Shown here: in pieces, positions 16,702 to 26,788 of the stretch | Layout: each line of letters starts with the position of its first letter | Numbering within the stretch: the first letter of the stretch is position 1 | NCBI RefSeq assembly: GCF_004357905.1 | Contig: NZ_SMTT01000009.1 | Location: 1 to 44,658, forward strand | From: Campylobacter lari | GTDB lineage: Bacteria; Campylobacterota; Campylobacteria; Campylobacterales; Campylobacteraceae | Reading direction: 5' to 3' | DNA length: 44,658 nucleotides | Position numbers and translations under genes: made by a program | The notes under the pieces: model-generated | Told to the model about the DNA's origin: nothing | The model's database searches: none | The model's input: only the letters and a program-made list of their open reading frames with translations

Positions 16702-17325
16702 TTAAAGTATAAAATTTTCACAAACAGCTTTTTTCATACCTCTAAAAATCAAAAATTTATCATAAATTGCATAATCAAAAAAATTTGCAAGAAATTGCCC
16801 ATCGCCACCTGTGAAATATAACTTTTTATCATATGCACTATCTTTTATAAGTAAATATATACTTTTAAAAACTCCATAACTTAAAGCATCAATAGTTCTT
16901 TGGGGAAAGGCATCAAAGTTTATTTGAGTGTTAAGTTCGTGTTTTAAGCGAGAAGAAATACTAGCAAAAGATTTTTTGTAGCTTTCAATACCAGGCAGGA
17001 TAAATCCTCCAAGATGGATTGAATTTGAAACAATATCCACAGTTATTGCAGAGCCTGCATCAACTACTACCCCATCTTCTATGGTATAGCAAGCTGCTAT
17101 TCTATCAACTCCTAAATTCTTATAAATAGTATCAAAATTAAAATATGGAGCAAGGTTGATAAATAAAGGATTTTGCTTTAATCTTTGCTCTAAATTTGGA
17201 TTAACATTGATGTAAAACACTTTTTGTGTCGGCTCATACTGCAAAAATTGTTCTATGCTCATAGAATGAAATTTTTGCTCATTTAAAAAACTTGCAGTTG
17301 TATTGCCAATATCACACAAAAGCAT
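16702..17325 (-). CDS. coaX: Type III pantothenate kinase
   Basis: The 207-residue enzyme phosphorylates pantothenate, the first step of coenzyme A synthesis. Family motifs are the N-terminal phosphate loop LLCDIGNTTASF, GVDRIAACYTI, VVDAGSAITVDIV, GGFILPGIESYKKSF and TGGDG. It is shorter than many homologues (about 250 aa), as usual in Campylobacterota. Its start lies 14 bases inside the upstream small gene, indicating coupling. A weak hairpin (16684-16689 with 16697-16702) just after the stop may end this transcript. Confidence 0.9.
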   Translation of the reverse strand: MLLCDIGNTTASFLNEQKFHSMSIEQFLQYEPTQKVFYINVNPNLEQRLKQNPLFINLAPYFNFDTIYKNLGVDRIAACYTIEDGVVVDAGSAITVDIVSNSIHLGGFILPGIESYKKSFASISSRLKHELNTQINFDAFPQRTIDALSYGVFKSIYLLIKDSAYDKKLYFTGGDGQFLANFFDYAIYDKFLIFRGMKKAVCENFIL

Positions 17326-17644
17326 AACTTTGAATTCCTTTGGTGAATAAATATTCTTTTGCTTTTGAGCAAATTAGAGATTGATGAAAAATAAAATGAT
17401 TTTTAAATTTTAAATTTAAAACTTGACTTATATTTTGAAAAATATTTTCAAATTCTAAACCATCTTTTTTTAAAATCTTACTTTTTGCAAAAGAAAATAA
17501 AAATAAACAATATTGTTTTTTTGTATTTTCTCCATAAAAGCAAATTAGTTTTTTCTTTTTGCTAAAAGCATGGATATCCAAAGAATTAATATTTTTTAAA
17601 ATAATTCCATGTTTAATAAGAATATCGCTTAGTTCTTGATTCAT
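17312..17644 (-). CDS. Conserved small protein of unknown function
   Basis: I do not recognise a family in this 110-residue protein. It is basic (many Lys), has no signal peptide and no membrane helix, and contains two Cys (in KKQYCLFLFSF and LICSKAKEYL). It is locked between the lipoprotein gene (one base upstream) and coaX (14-base overlap), and I recall a small hypothetical at this position in C. jejuni, so it is a real gene in a conserved operon. The strand-rich middle (LICFYGE, CLFLFSFAK) suggests a small alpha/beta domain. Function unassigned. Confidence 0.7.
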   Translation of the reverse strand: MNQELSDILIKHGIILKNINSLDIHAFSKKKKLICFYGENTKKQYCLFLFSFAKSKILKKDGLEFENIFQNISQVLNLKFKNHFIFHQSLICSKAKEYLFTKGIQSYAFV

Positions 17645-17645
17645 T

Positions 17646-18641
17646 TTAATTTAATTGTAAAACTTTATTGTGATAGAAAAATTTACCATTAGCCATAAAA
17701 CTTTTTTTATCAATAGCTTCATTTAATTTATATACGGTAAAATCTTTCAGATTTGTATTTAATTTAATTAAATAGCCAGTTTTTTCAAATATATACAAAG
17801 AATCATTATATAATGTGCTTTTGGAAAATAAAGCAAATTGAAATTTTATTTCATCAATTTTTCTAAGATTATAATCATTTTTGATAACTCTTCCATCTTT
17901 TGTTAATATAAAAATTTCTTTATCATTAATATTTACCTCTTTAATGTTTTCGTTTAAGTATAAAGTTCTATTTGGTGTTACAACGATGATTTTTTGTGCT
18001 GTTGCGGCAACCATTGTATCGTTTTTAACATGAAGATAGATGATATTATTAAAAAATTCTTCACTACTTACTAAAATTTCTTTACTAACTTTTAGTGTAC
18101 TTTTGTTAAGTATGGCTAATTTTCCATTAAGCATAGGGTATATGATAATGGTATTTAAAAAATAAGGATTAGCATAGCGACTATCTTGAGCATAAGCAGT
18201 GCCTAAATTTTGTAGCATTCTTATACCAAGATTTTTATTAGCATACACTAAAGTATTACTTGCTAAAATCAAAGCTATATCATCCCCGTCTACATTAGCA
18301 CTTACTACACTTTCGTTAAATTTATGAGAAAATAATTCTTCACCTTGTAAATTTAAAATTTTAAAATTCCCATCATTATCAGCTATAAGAATTTCTTCTT
18401 GACGGATATTTAAAATATTATAGTTTTTATCTATTTTTAAAGCAGTAATATTTCCTTTATTGTCTATGAAAGTATTATTATTTAACTGAGCAATGTTGTT
18501 GTTAAAATTAACTATTTTTCCATTAATATTTTTAGAATTATAAGGAAGTTGTTCTAATTGTGTTGGTTGATAGTATTCCCTTTTAGTGCCACAAGCACTA
18601 AAAAATATTAAAGTAATAATAAATAAATAAAAATGCTTCAT
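17646..18641 (-). CDS. Lipoprotein with propeller-like repeats (BamB-like candidate)
   Basis: The 331-residue precursor has a lipoprotein signal with lipobox FSAC (Cys17). The mature part is made of about seven similar blade-like repeats, alternating short strands such as NILNIRQEEILIADNDGNFKIL, GKLAILNKSTLKV and KEIFILTKDGRVI, much like PQQ/WD propellers. BamB, the accessory lipoprotein of the outer-membrane assembly machine, has exactly this build. The ATG at 18641 is chosen: AGGA precedes it and the lipobox then sits at the right distance; a longer in-frame start at 18683 would bury the signal. The start overlaps the stop of the upstream membrane protein gene (ATGA). BamB identity is inference. 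Confidence 0.75.
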   Translation of the reverse strand: MKHFYLFIITLIFFSACGTKREYYQPTQLEQLPYNSKNINGKIVNFNNNIAQLNNNTFIDNKGNITALKIDKNYNILNIRQEEILIADNDGNFKILNLQGEELFSHKFNESVVSANVDGDDIALILASNTLVYANKNLGIRMLQNLGTAYAQDSRYANPYFLNTIIIYPMLNGKLAILNKSTLKVSKEILVSSEEFFNNIIYLHVKNDTMVAATAQKIIVVTPNRTLYLNENIKEVNINDKEIFILTKDGRVIKNDYNLRKIDEIKFQFALFSKSTLYNDSLYIFEKTGYLIKLNTNLKDFTVYKLNEAIDKKSFMANGKFFYHNKVLQLN

Positions 18642-19183
18642 TTTATTCCTTGATAGTGTTTTAAGCTTGTGATGATTTGCCATAAAGGAGAATTTATAGG
18701 TATTTTATTAAATTCAACATCTGCGTTTTTAAAATCATTTTGTTTTAAAAATTCAAAACCTATTAATAGAGTATTATAATCTTTTAGAAAATCTGATTTT
18801 TGATTATTTTGGGCAAGCACTATTTGTTTTAACAAAGGATCTATATTAAGACTCAAGGTTTGATTAAGATCTTGATTATTTTGACCCATAATATATATGG
18901 TGTATAAATTTGCATTTTTTTGCTTTAATTCCTCAATTAATTTTTGATCTGAAGGATTTTTTAACAGATTATTAAAAATGATATTACTTTCTTGGATATT
19001 TTTTTCTTGCTTTATATTATAAATATAACTTCCACTAAAATAAAGAACTAAAAGAGCAATAAGAGCAATAAAATAATATTTGTATTTTCTTATAAAGCGT
19101 TCTGATTTGATAAAATTTTCCATCATTTGCTCTTGAGAGCTTAATTCTTCTTTTACTGCTTTCAAATTTTCTTTTAAAGCCAT
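18638..19183 (-). CDS. Single-pass membrane protein with helical repeat region (YfgM-like candidate)
   Basis: The 181-residue protein has a charged coiled-coil-like cytoplasmic N-terminus (1-35), one transmembrane helix (about 36-55), and a periplasmic alpha-helical region. Its last 40 residues (LIGFEFLKQNDFKNADVEFNKIPINSPLWQIITSLKHYQGIK) read like one or two tetratricopeptide repeats. That layout is the one of YfgM (PF09976), a translocon-linked chaperone whose gene is usually next to bamB. Here the next gene, in a four-base overlap, is a propeller-like lipoprotein. I call this by layout and context only; sequence similarity is weak. Confidence 0.65.
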   Translation of the reverse strand: MALKENLKAVKEELSSQEQMMENFIKSERFIRKYKYYFIALIALLVLYFSGSYIYNIKQEKNIQESNIIFNNLLKNPSDQKLIEELKQKNANLYTIYIMGQNNQDLNQTLSLNIDPLLKQIVLAQNNQKSDFLKDYNTLLIGFEFLKQNDFKNADVEFNKIPINSPLWQIITSLKHYQGIK

Positions 19184-19275
19184 ATTTTTCCTTTATTAAT
19201 ATAAAAAATGTTATTTTGTAATTTTAAAGTCTATAATTGTAACATATAAAAATGAAAAAATAAATTATTTTATGT

Positions 19276-19281
19276 TATAAT
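19276..19281 (+). promoter_or_regulatory. Candidate -10 element for gatC-cvpA-fur
   Basis: TATAAT lies 48 bases before the gatC ATG in the 143-base divergent gap. In C. jejuni fur is reported to be transcribed from promoters upstream of gatC, so this may drive gatC, cvpA, fur and possibly lysS-glyA. Confidence 0.5.
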
Positions 19282-19326
19282 TTTCAATCTAAACCAAAGA
19301 GTTTTATAAAATTAAAATTAAGGTAA

Positions 19327-19617
19327 ATGATGCAAATTGATGATAAATTATTAACTAAACTTGAAAAGCTAAGTGCTCTAAAAATAGCAGATGAAAAAAG
19401 ACAAGAACTAGAAGAGCAATTAAGCCAAATTGTTAATTTTGTGGAAAAATTAGATGAATTAAAACTTGATGATATAGAAGCCATGACTAGCACAACAAAT
19501 GGTGGAACCTTATTGAGAAATGATGAGAGTAAAAAATCTGATGTGATAGATACGATAAGTAAGCATGCTCCAAATTCTCAAGATGGATTTTTTATAGTCC
19601 CTAAAATAATTGAATAA
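19327..19617 (+). CDS. gatC: Asp-tRNA(Asn)/Glu-tRNA(Gln) amidotransferase subunit C
   Basis: The 96-residue subunit stabilises GatA-GatB, which converts Glu-tRNA(Gln) and Asp-tRNA(Asn) to the correct amides in organisms lacking GlnRS or AsnRS. It starts DDKLLTKLEKLSALKI and contains the family's helix LSQIVNFVEKLDELKLDDIE and the downstream conserved LRNDE. The second ATG (19330) has better spacing to AAGG and may be the true start. gatA and gatB are not here. It leads the operon that includes fur. Confidence 0.9.
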   Translation: MMQIDDKLLTKLEKLSALKIADEKRQELEEQLSQIVNFVEKLDELKLDDIEAMTSTTNGGTLLRNDESKKSDVIDTISKHAPNSQDGFFIVPKIIE

Positions 19618-19638
19618 AATATTTGGAGTTTAGCGTAG

Positions 19639-20208
19639 ATGGAAAATTTTTCGTGGTTTGATGTTTTTGTTTTAGGTTTGACTGTAATTTTAGGCTTAAA
19701 AGGCTTGGTAAGTGGCTTATTTAAAGAAATTTTTGGTTTATTGGGTATAGTTGGTGGGGTTTTACTTGCTTCAAGATATGCTAAAGAGGTAGCAGAGATT
19801 ATCAATAATAATTTTTATGCAATTGAAAATGAAAATCTTGCTATTTTTGCAGGTTTTTTAGTTTTGTTAATTGTGATATGGATAGCATGTATGGCCTTGG
19901 GAAATATATTATCAAAAATGTTTAGCATGAGTGGTCTTGGTTTTATAGATCGTATAGGTGGATTTTTATTTGGAAGTGCTAAAATATTTTTAATTTTTGC
20001 AATTTTAGTTGCTTGTATTAATAATATAGAATTTTTAAATTCAAGTTTAGAAAAATATGCAAACAATAGTCATACTTTAAATTTACTTAGAAAAACAGGT
20101 GAATTTATAATGAATACTGATTTTACTCAAAATAGTTTAGAAAAAATAGAAGAAAGAATTAAAGATTCTAATATAAGTCTAAATTCGGAGGTAAATAATG
20201 CAAATTGA
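19639..20208 (+). CDS. CvpA family inner-membrane protein
   Basis: The 189-residue protein has four predicted membrane helices (about 5-22, 27-45, 65-88 and 102-125) and the CvpA pattern: [25 protein letters not shown] at the start and [17 protein letters not shown] before the last helix. CvpA proteins are named for a role in colicin V export and have been linked to envelope stress, but the biochemical function is unclear. The C-terminal tail is cytoplasmic and charged. It overlaps the fur start by 11 bases, so fur translation may be coupled to it. Confidence 0.88.
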   Translation: MENFSWFDVFVLGLTVILGLKGLVSGLFKEIFGLLGIVGGVLLASRYAKEVAEIINNNFYAIENENLAIFAGFLVLLIVIWIACMALGNILSKMFSMSGLGFIDRIGGFLFGSAKIFLIFAILVACINNIEFLNSSLEKYANNSHTLNLLRKTGEFIMNTDFTQNSLEKIEERIKDSNISLNSEVNNAN

Positions 20209-20653
20209 AAATATAGAATATGATGTTTTACTTGAGCGCTTTAAGAAGACACTTAAGGATAATGGCTTAAAATATACCAAACAAAGAGAAGTGCTTTTGA
20301 AAACTTTATATAATAGTGATATGCATTATACCCCAGAAAGTTTGTATGTGGAAATCAAGCAAAAAAATCCTGAATTAAATGTAGGAATTGCTACAGTTTA
20401 TAGAACTTTAAATTTATTAGAAGAATCGGGCATGGCTACTTCTATATCTTTTGGAGCTTCAGGGAAGAAATTTGAACTTGCAAATAAACCCCATCATGAT
20501 CATTTAATTTGTAAAAGTTGTGGAGAAATAGTTGAATTTGAAAATTCTATTATTGAGCAGCAACAAATGTTAATAGCAAAAGAATATAATTTTAAATTAA
20601 CAGGGCATTTAATGCAACTTTATGGGTTATGTCCGCAATGTAGTAAAAAATAA
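20198..20653 (+). CDS. fur: Ferric uptake regulator Fur
   Basis: The 151-residue winged-helix repressor uses Fe(II) as corepressor and represses iron-uptake genes. The DNA-binding half includes [15 protein letters not shown] and [17 protein letters not shown]; the metal half has [16 protein letters not shown] and CPQC, giving two CxxC zinc pairs. It has a strong GGAGG site. Its position after gatC and cvpA and before lysS and glyA matches the C. jejuni arrangement I recall. The TonB-ExbBD and receptor genes in this window with Fur-box-like sites are likely targets. It could be confused with PerR, but synteny argues for Fur. Confidence 0.92.
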   Translation: MQIENIEYDVLLERFKKTLKDNGLKYTKQREVLLKTLYNSDMHYTPESLYVEIKQKNPELNVGIATVYRTLNLLEESGMATSISFGASGKKFELANKPHHDHLICKSCGEIVEFENSIIEQQQMLIAKEYNFKLTGHLMQLYGLCPQCSKK

Positions 20654-20664
20654 AGGTAAAATTA

Positions 20665-22167
20665 ATGTTTGATAATATTTTAGAACAACAAAAAATTCAA
20701 AAAGCGCAAGAATTAAAAAAGCTAGGAATTAATCCATATCCACATTTTTTGAAAAAAGAAATGAGTATAGTTGAATATAAAAATAAATTTGCATACATTA
20801 AAGATACGCAAAATCAGCGTGATGAAAAAGTATATGGAGTGTTAGCAGGAAGATTAAAACTTCTTAGAATAGCTGGTAAATCGGTATTTGCCAATATAGA
20901 AGATGAGCAAGATAATATTCAAATTTATTTTAATCAAGATATTTTAGGAGAAGAATATTTTGCTATTTTAAAAAAATATCTTGAAGCAGGAGATATTGTT
21001 TTGGTTAAAGGTTTTCCTTTTATGACTAAAACAGGAGAATTTAGTCTTCATGTAGAGCAAATTCAAATAGCTACAAAAGCCATAGTGCCTTTACCGGAAA
21101 AATATCATGGACTGACAGATATTGAGCAAAGATATAGAAAAAGATATCTTGATATGATTATGAATAGTGAAGTAAGAAAAGATTTTATTTTGCGTTCTAA
21201 AATTGTTTCTTACATTAGATCTTTTTTTGATAATAAAGGATTTTTAGAGGTTGAAACACCAATGATGCATCCTATTGCAGGAGGAGCAAATGCAAAGCCT
21301 TTTGTGACTTATCATAATGCTTTAGGTGTGGAAAGATTTTTAAGAATTGCTCCAGAATTATACCTAAAGCGTTTGATTGTAGGTGGTTTTGAGGCAGTTT
21401 ATGAGATTAATAGGTGTTTTAGAAATGAAGGAATGGATTTAACACATAATCCTGAATTTACTACAATCGAGTTTTATTGGGCTTATCACAATTATCATGA
21501 TTTAATGGACTTAACAGAAGAGCTTTTTGCTATGCTTTTGGATAAATTAAATTTAGGTAAAAAGCTCGAATTTGATGAAAAAATAATTGATTTTTCTAAA
21601 CCATTTGAAAGAATTACTTATAAAGATGCTTTGAAAAAATATGGCGGTTTAGATGATGAGCTTATTAATAATAAAGAATTAATTTTAGAAAAATTAAAAA
21701 AAGATGGTTTTGAAGCCAATGAAAAATTGGAATTAGGTCATTTGCAAGCTGAACTTTTTGATAATTATGTTGAAGATAAGTTGATTAATCCCACTTTTGT
21801 AATAGATTTTCCTATTTCTATAAGTCCTTTGTCTAGAAGAAGTGATAAGGATAAGGATATTGCTGAAAGATTTGAATTGTTTATCGCGGGTAGAGAGATT
21901 GCTAATGGATTTAATGAGCTTAATGATCCGCTAGATCAATATGAGAGATTCTTAAAGCAAATTGAAGCTAAAAATGCAGGTGATGAGGAAGCATGTGAAA
22001 TGGATGAAGATTTTGTTAATGCATTGGGCTATGCTATGGCACCAACTGCAGGTGAAGGTATAGGAATAGATAGGCTAGTCATGCTTTTAATTAATAAAAA
22101 ATCAATTCGTGATGTAGTGCTTTTCCCAGCTATGAGGCCACTTAAAAATGAGGTAAAAGGAGAGTAA
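20665..22167 (+). CDS. lysS: Lysyl-tRNA synthetase (class II)
   Basis: The 500-residue class IIb synthetase charges tRNA(Lys). The N-terminal OB-fold anticodon domain (about 55-145) is followed by the catalytic core with motif 2 ([14 protein letters not shown]) and motif 3 ([13 protein letters not shown]). The [20 protein letters not shown] segment is also typical. The stop codon is directly abutted by the glyA ATG, with a shared AGGAG region, so lysS and glyA are cotranscribed. Confidence 0.97.
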   Translation: MFDNILEQQKIQKAQELKKLGINPYPHFLKKEMSIVEYKNKFAYIKDTQNQRDEKVYGVLAGRLKLLRIAGKSVFANIEDEQDNIQIYFNQDILGEEYFAILKKYLEAGDIVLVKGFPFMTKTGEFSLHVEQIQIATKAIVPLPEKYHGLTDIEQRYRKRYLDMIMNSEVRKDFILRSKIVSYIRSFFDNKGFLEVETPMMHPIAGGANAKPFVTYHNALGVERFLRIAPELYLKRLIVGGFEAVYEINRCFRNEGMDLTHNPEFTTIEFYWAYHNYHDLMDLTEELFAMLLDKLNLGKKLEFDEKIIDFSKPFERITYKDALKKYGGLDDELINNKELILEKLKKDGFEANEKLELGHLQAELFDNYVEDKLINPTFVIDFPISISPLSRRSDKDKDIAERFELFIAGREIANGFNELNDPLDQYERFLKQIEAKNAGDEEACEMDEDFVNALGYAMAPTAGEGIGIDRLVMLLINKKSIRDVVLFPAMRPLKNEVKGE

Positions 22168-23409
22168 ATGTTGGAAAATTTTGATAAAGAAATTTTTGAT
22201 TTAACCCAAAAGGAGTTAGCAAGACAATGTGATGGTCTTGAAATGATAGCGAGTGAGAATTTCACTATACCAGAAGTAATGGAAGTAATGGGGAGTATTT
22301 TAACAAATAAATATGCAGAAGGCTATCCTGGTAAAAGATATTATGGTGGATGTGAATTTGTAGATGAAATTGAGACAATTGCTATAGAAAGATGTAAAAA
22401 ACTTTTTAATTGTAATTTTGCCAATGTGCAGCCTAATTCAGGTTCTCAAGCAAATCAAGGTGTATACATGGCATTGTTAAATCCTGGTGATAGAATTTTG
22501 GGTATGGATTTAAGTCACGGAGGACATTTAACTCACGGTTCTAAAGTAAGTTCTTCTGGAAAAGTTTATGAAAGTTTTTTTTATGGGGTAGAGCTTGATG
22601 GGAGAATTAATTATGATAAAGTTAGAGAGATAGCAAAAGAAGTTAAGCCAAAACTTATTGTTTGTGGTGCTAGTGCTTATCCTAGAGTGATTGATTTTGC
22701 TAAATTTAGAGAAATAGCAGATGAGGTTGGCGCATATTTATTTGCTGATGTTGCGCATATTGCAGGATTGGTTGTAGCAGGTGAGCATCCTAGCCCGTTT
22801 CCCTATGCTCATGTTGTAAGCTCTACAACACATAAAACTTTAAGAGGTCCAAGAGGCGGGATTATTATGAGTAACGATGAAGAAATTGCCAAAAAAATCA
22901 ATTCTGCAATTTTTCCGGGTATTCAAGGTGGTCCATTAATGCATGTAATTGCCGCCAAAGCTGTTGGATTTAAATATAACTTAAGTGATGAGTGGAAAAT
23001 TTATGCTAAGCAAATCATTAAAAATACTGCTACCTTGGCTCAAGTTCTAATAGATAGAAAATATGATTTAGTTAGCGGTGGTACTGATAATCATTTAATT
23101 TTATTAAGCTTTTTAAATAAAGATTTTAGTGGTAAAGATGCAGATTTAGCTTTAGAAAGAGCAGGTATTACAGCAAATAAAAATACGGTTCCAGGGGAAA
23201 CTAGAAGTCCATTTGTAACGAGTGGTTTAAGACTTGGAACAGCAGCTTTAACAGCAAGAGGTTTTAAAGAGGAGCAAATTGCTATTGTTGCAAATTATAT
23301 AGCTGATATTTTAGATGATATACAAAATACAAAACTACAAGAAGAGATTAAAGTTAAACTGAAAAATTTGGCAAGTAATTTTATTATTTATGAAAGGGCT
23401 TTATTTTGA
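22168..23409 (+). CDS. glyA: Serine hydroxymethyltransferase
   Basis: The 413-residue PLP enzyme interconverts serine and glycine and loads tetrahydrofolate with one-carbon units. The PLP-binding lysine is Lys223 in [27 protein letters not shown] and [11 protein letters not shown] are further signatures. It starts at the base after the lysS stop, with AGGAG just upstream. The next gene appears to start with TTG inside the last codons, giving a four-base overlap. Confidence 0.97.
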   Translation: MLENFDKEIFDLTQKELARQCDGLEMIASENFTIPEVMEVMGSILTNKYAEGYPGKRYYGGCEFVDEIETIAIERCKKLFNCNFANVQPNSGSQANQGVYMALLNPGDRILGMDLSHGGHLTHGSKVSSSGKVYESFFYGVELDGRINYDKVREIAKEVKPKLIVCGASAYPRVIDFAKFREIADEVGAYLFADVAHIAGLVVAGEHPSPFPYAHVVSSTTHKTLRGPRGGIIMSNDEEIAKKINSAIFPGIQGGPLMHVIAAKAVGFKYNLSDEWKIYAKQIIKNTATLAQVLIDRKYDLVSGGTDNHLILLSFLNKDFSGKDADLALERAGITANKNTVPGETRSPFVTSGLRLGTAALTARGFKEEQIAIVANYIADILDDIQNTKLQEEIKVKLKNLASNFIIYERALF

Positions 23410-23951
23410 TTACAACTATGGATTTGGCTTTAATTAAAATGGTTACAAGCCATTATTATATTAAGCGTAATGCTATAATTAACAAATATGAGCATAAAGG
23501 TAGAATTTTTTTTGATAAATTCGAAAAAGTAAATGCTCCTTTGACAGCTAATGTTATACAAGAACATATGGAAAAAAAGATTATTGTAGCACACTCTTTG
23601 ATTAATAGTTTTGATAAGGTTGAAAATATTGTATTTGATTACAATGGTTTTAACGCAGAGCGTTTTTGGCATAGAGCACAGCTTGTTTTAAGGGAAGAAG
23701 GTTTTATAAATTTTACTGCCTATAAAACAAGAACTAATAATCATTTGCATTTGTATATTCATAAAGGACATACTACTTTTAATGAAGCATGCTCTTTGGG
23801 ATCAAAATTATCTTTGCTTTTTTCTCAAAAAATGCCTGTAGAGTGGAAAGTTTTTCCTAGTATGGATATACCTAAGGAATTTAATATTTTAACTTTACCT
23901 TATGAGGTTTATCAAAAAGAGCGTGGCGCTTCTTGGTCTAAACATATGTAA
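23406..23951 (+). CDS. DUF1882 family protein
   Basis: The 181-residue protein belongs to the DUF1882 family known from Campylobacter and Helicobacter, where I recall it also sits next to glyA. It has no signal peptide or membrane segment. A central stretch, [19 protein letters not shown], and a strand-like [20 protein letters not shown] are notable. The TTG at 23406 (overlapping the glyA stop as TTGA, eight bases after AAAGGG) is a better start than the ATG at 23418. Function is unknown; being coupled to glyA suggests a housekeeping role. Confidence 0.8.
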   Translation: MITTMDLALIKMVTSHYYIKRNAIINKYEHKGRIFFDKFEKVNAPLTANVIQEHMEKKIIVAHSLINSFDKVENIVFDYNGFNAERFWHRAQLVLREEGFINFTAYKTRTNNHLHLYIHKGHTTFNEACSLGSKLSLLFSQKMPVEWKVFPSMDIPKEFNILTLPYEVYQKERGASWSKHM

Positions 23952-23969
23952 TTTTTGAAAGGATGAAAA

Positions 23970-24776
23970 ATGGAAGAAAACAACAAAAATGAGTTTGATG
24001 ATATTATCTTGCAAAAAAGCAATAAAAGTGAAAAACTTAAAAAAATTTTACTCAGATCGATTATTTTAATTATTGTGTTTTTGGTAGTAATGATAGCAAT
24101 GAAGTTAATTAATGATCCAGGCGAGGAAAAAACACTACAAATGCCATCAGAGCCGCAAGAGCAAGCTTCTTATGAAAATAATTTTAATTCTTTGCCTATT
24201 ACGGATAATACTAAAGAAGAGGATGAATTTGAAGCTTTAGCTAGAAAACTGAAAGAAGAAAGTTCATTGGCTGATGCAAATAATACCATAGAGGAAAAAC
24301 AGGAAATTCCAAGCAATAGTGTATTAGATCAAATTACATCAACAGAACCAAAAGAAGAGCCAGCTAAGGTGGAAGAAAAACAAGAAGAGATTAAGCCTGT
24401 AGAAAAATCTATAGAAAAACCAATTCAAAAACCTTCTGAAAAATCAAAAACTAATGTTGTTGAAAAGCCAAAAGCTCCAGAGCAAAGCAATGCAAATGAA
24501 TTGTTTGAGAGCATAAAAACACCGCAGACTCAAACACACCTTGCAGCAGGTACTTATATCCAAGTTTTTTCTTTAAGTAGTCTTGATCCAAAGTCCAAAG
24601 AATTGAGTATACTTAAAGAAAATGGATATGATTATAAAATTTACAAAACAACAGTAAATGGCAAAGAACTTACAAAAGTTTTAGTTGGGCCTTATAAAGA
24701 AAGCGAATTAAAGGCTGAATTAGAAAAGGTGCGTTCTAAAATCGCAAAAGGTGCTTTTACTTTTAGAGTAAAATGA
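23970..24776 (+). CDS. Membrane-anchored SPOR-domain protein
   Basis: The 268-residue protein has a 26-residue cytoplasmic N-terminus, one membrane helix (about 27-45), a long periplasmic linker rich in Glu, Pro and Lys (about 50-185, with EEKQEEIKP and EKPIEKP-like repeats), and a C-terminal SPOR domain (about 190-268, from AAGTYIQVFSLSS to AFTFRVK). SPOR domains bind septal peptidoglycan stripped of stem peptides, so a role in cell division is likely. The ATG has AAGGA seven bases before it. It overlaps aroE by four bases. Confidence 0.87.
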   Translation: MEENNKNEFDDIILQKSNKSEKLKKILLRSIILIIVFLVVMIAMKLINDPGEEKTLQMPSEPQEQASYENNFNSLPITDNTKEEDEFEALARKLKEESSLADANNTIEEKQEIPSNSVLDQITSTEPKEEPAKVEEKQEEIKPVEKSIEKPIQKPSEKSKTNVVEKPKAPEQSNANELFESIKTPQTQTHLAAGTYIQVFSLSSLDPKSKELSILKENGYDYKIYKTTVNGKELTKVLVGPYKESELKAELEKVRSKIAKGAFTFRVK

Positions 24777-25555
24777 AAATTTTCACAGTTATAGGTGATC
24801 CTATTGTGCATTCTAAATCTCCAAGAATGCACAATAATGCTTTACAAGTTCTTAAAAAAGACGCAGTATATACAAGATACCATTTAAAAAATAAAGCAAA
24901 ATTAAAAGAAATTGTTCAAAAATTTGATGGAGCAAATATTACTATACCTTTTAAAGAAGAAGCGTATAAAATTGCAGATTTTTGTGATGAAAGTGTTAAG
25001 CAAATAGGATCTGCCAATACTTTAATAAACAAAGATGGTAAAATTTATGCTTGCAATACAGATTATTTGGGATTTTTAAAAGCAATTGAAAATTTTTTTT
25101 CTATTAAAAATGCTTTGATTTTAGGTGCTGGTGGCACCGCTAAAGCTTTAGCTTATGCTTTAAAATCTATAAATATTGAAGTTGCAATAGCAAATCGCTC
25201 TAGTGTTAGATTTAAAAATTTAAATAATTATCCATGTTTTTTATATGATCAACTTGATTTAAATACACAATTTGATTTGATAATAAATACGACTAGTGCA
25301 GGTTTACATGATGAAAGTTTACCTTGCGAAGAAAGGATTTTAAAAAATATTTTTCAAAAAACTAAGTATGCTTTTGATGTTATTTATAGTAGAGAAACAT
25401 CTTTTTTAAAGTTGGCACGAGAAAATGGATTAAAAATAAAAGATGGCACGCAAATGCTTTTATGGCAAGGTGTTTTTGCTTTTGAGCTATTTTTAGAGTG
25501 TCAAAAAACAGAAGAAATTTATAAAGCCATGGAGATGGCTTTAAAACTTCCTTAG
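24773..25555 (+). CDS. aroE: Shikimate dehydrogenase
   Basis: The 260-residue enzyme reduces 3-dehydroshikimate to shikimate with NADPH in aromatic amino-acid synthesis. Substrate residues are in HSKSPRMHN (Ser14, Ser16), Lys61 in TIPFKEEAY, Asn82 in ANTL and Asp97 in [16 protein letters not shown] is the nucleotide-binding loop. Length is normal. Its ATGA start overlaps the SPOR gene stop and its end overlaps the convergent dnaJ end by four bases. Confidence 0.95.
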   Translation: MKIFTVIGDPIVHSKSPRMHNNALQVLKKDAVYTRYHLKNKAKLKEIVQKFDGANITIPFKEEAYKIADFCDESVKQIGSANTLINKDGKIYACNTDYLGFLKAIENFFSIKNALILGAGGTAKALAYALKSINIEVAIANRSSVRFKNLNNYPCFLYDQLDLNTQFDLIINTTSAGLHDESLPCEERILKNIFQKTKYAFDVIYSRETSFLKLARENGLKIKDGTQMLLWQGVFAFELFLECQKTEEIYKAMEMALKLP

Positions 25556-26673
25556 TGACTAAACCAAGATTTGATTTTATCAAACAAGCTTTCTTGTTCT
25601 ATAAAAGCTTCCTCATTTTCTAAGCCAAAGCTTTTTTCAAGTTGCAATAGTAGATTTTTTTGTTCATCAGTAAGTGTTTTTGGAAATTTTATTTCAATTT
25701 GTACAATATGCGAACCAAGTTTTCCATTGTGAATATTTTTAACACCTTCATTAGCTAATTCAAATTTTTGTTTATCTTTTGCACCCACTGGAAGTTTAAG
25801 ATCAGCTTCTCCTCTTATGGTGGAAATTTTAATTGTCTTTCCAAGAGCAGCTTGGGTAAAAAATACAGGTACTATGGTATATATATCATCATCATGTCTA
25901 ATAAATTTATTATCATCTTCTACAACGATTTTGATATACAAATCACCTCTTTGAGAAGAATTTGGAAGCTCATTTGCTTTGTTTTGCACTCTAAGACTCA
26001 TACCATTATCAATACCTTCTGGTATATCAAGTTCTATATGATCTTTTATTTCTTCATAACCATTTCCATGGCATGTTTTACACTTATTTTTTATTATTTT
26101 CCCACTGCCCTTACAATGATCACAAGTTTGTACAAAAGTCATAAAACCTTGTCTAACACCAACTTGTCCTTTTCCTCCACAATGAGAACAAATATCTTCT
26201 TTTCCATTTTCTGATCCACTACCATTGCATATTTTACAAAATGTTTTATAGGTAAAATCAATTTCTTTTTTGCAGCCAAAAACAGCCTCTTTGAAGCTAA
26301 TCTTTACCGCTATTTTTAAATCATGTGGATATTTTTTTCCTCTTTCTTTTTTACGCGTTGAGTTTCCAAAACCAAATCCATCTCCAAAAAAACTTGAAAA
26401 TATATCCCCTAAATCAACATCTCCAAAACCACCAAAACCACCGGCTTGTCCTTTTAATCCTTCTTTGCCGTATCTATCATATATACTTCGCTTTTCATCA
26501 TTGCTAAGTACTTCATAAGCTTCATTGACAAGTTTAAATTTTTCTTCAGCTTCTTTATCTCCTTGATTTCTATCAGGATGATATTTTAATGCCATTTTTC
26601 TATAAGCTTTTTTTATAGTTTCTTTATCTGAAGTTTGAGAAATTTCTAATATTTCATAATAATTAAGTTCCAC
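25552..26673 (-). CDS. dnaJ: Chaperone DnaJ
   Basis: The 373-residue co-chaperone stimulates DnaK ATPase. It has the J domain with HPD (KYHPDRN), a Gly/Phe-rich linker (about 76-104), and a zinc finger with all four CxxCxGxG modules ([32 protein letters not shown]), then the C-terminal substrate domains. It is divergent from racR with 115 bases between, as I recall in C. jejuni. A TATAAT on the minus strand (26699-26704) lies about 26 bases before its ATG. Confidence 0.96.
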   Translation of the reverse strand: MELNYYEILEISQTSDKETIKKAYRKMALKYHPDRNQGDKEAEEKFKLVNEAYEVLSNDEKRSIYDRYGKEGLKGQAGGFGGFGDVDLGDIFSSFFGDGFGFGNSTRKKERGKKYPHDLKIAVKISFKEAVFGCKKEIDFTYKTFCKICNGSGSENGKEDICSHCGGKGQVGVRQGFMTFVQTCDHCKGSGKIIKNKCKTCHGNGYEEIKDHIELDIPEGIDNGMSLRVQNKANELPNSSQRGDLYIKIVVEDDNKFIRHDDDIYTIVPVFFTQAALGKTIKISTIRGEADLKLPVGAKDKQKFELANEGVKNIHNGKLGSHIVQIEIKFPKTLTDEQKNLLLQLEKSFGLENEEAFIEQESLFDKIKSWFSH

Positions 26674-26698
26674 TTTTTTCCTCTCTTGAAAAATTAAT

Positions 26699-26704
26699 AT
26701 TATA
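26699..26704 (-). promoter_or_regulatory. Candidate -10 element for dnaJ
   Basis: TATAAT on the minus strand, 26 bases before the dnaJ ATG. It lies in the 115-base gap shared with racR. No CIRCE-like inverted repeat was noticed by eye. Confidence 0.45.
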
Positions 26705-26743
26705 ATTTTAGCAAAAAAATAAATGAATAGTTAAATTATGTGT

Positions 26744-26749
26744 TATAAT
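26744..26749 (+). promoter_or_regulatory. Candidate -10 element for racR-racS
   Basis: TATAAT lies 40 bases before the racR ATG and is followed by an AAGGGG ribosome site near 26778. The upstream sequence is AT-rich with no clear -35. Confidence 0.5.
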
Positions 26750-26788
26750 ATTAAGTTTGTAACATATTTTCACTAATAAGGGGTAGAG

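Noticed and set aside
25768-26214. 148-codon open frame antisense to dnaJ
   Set aside because: It lies opposite the zinc-finger region of dnaJ; composition (Phe/Ile-rich) is what AT-rich antisense frames give.
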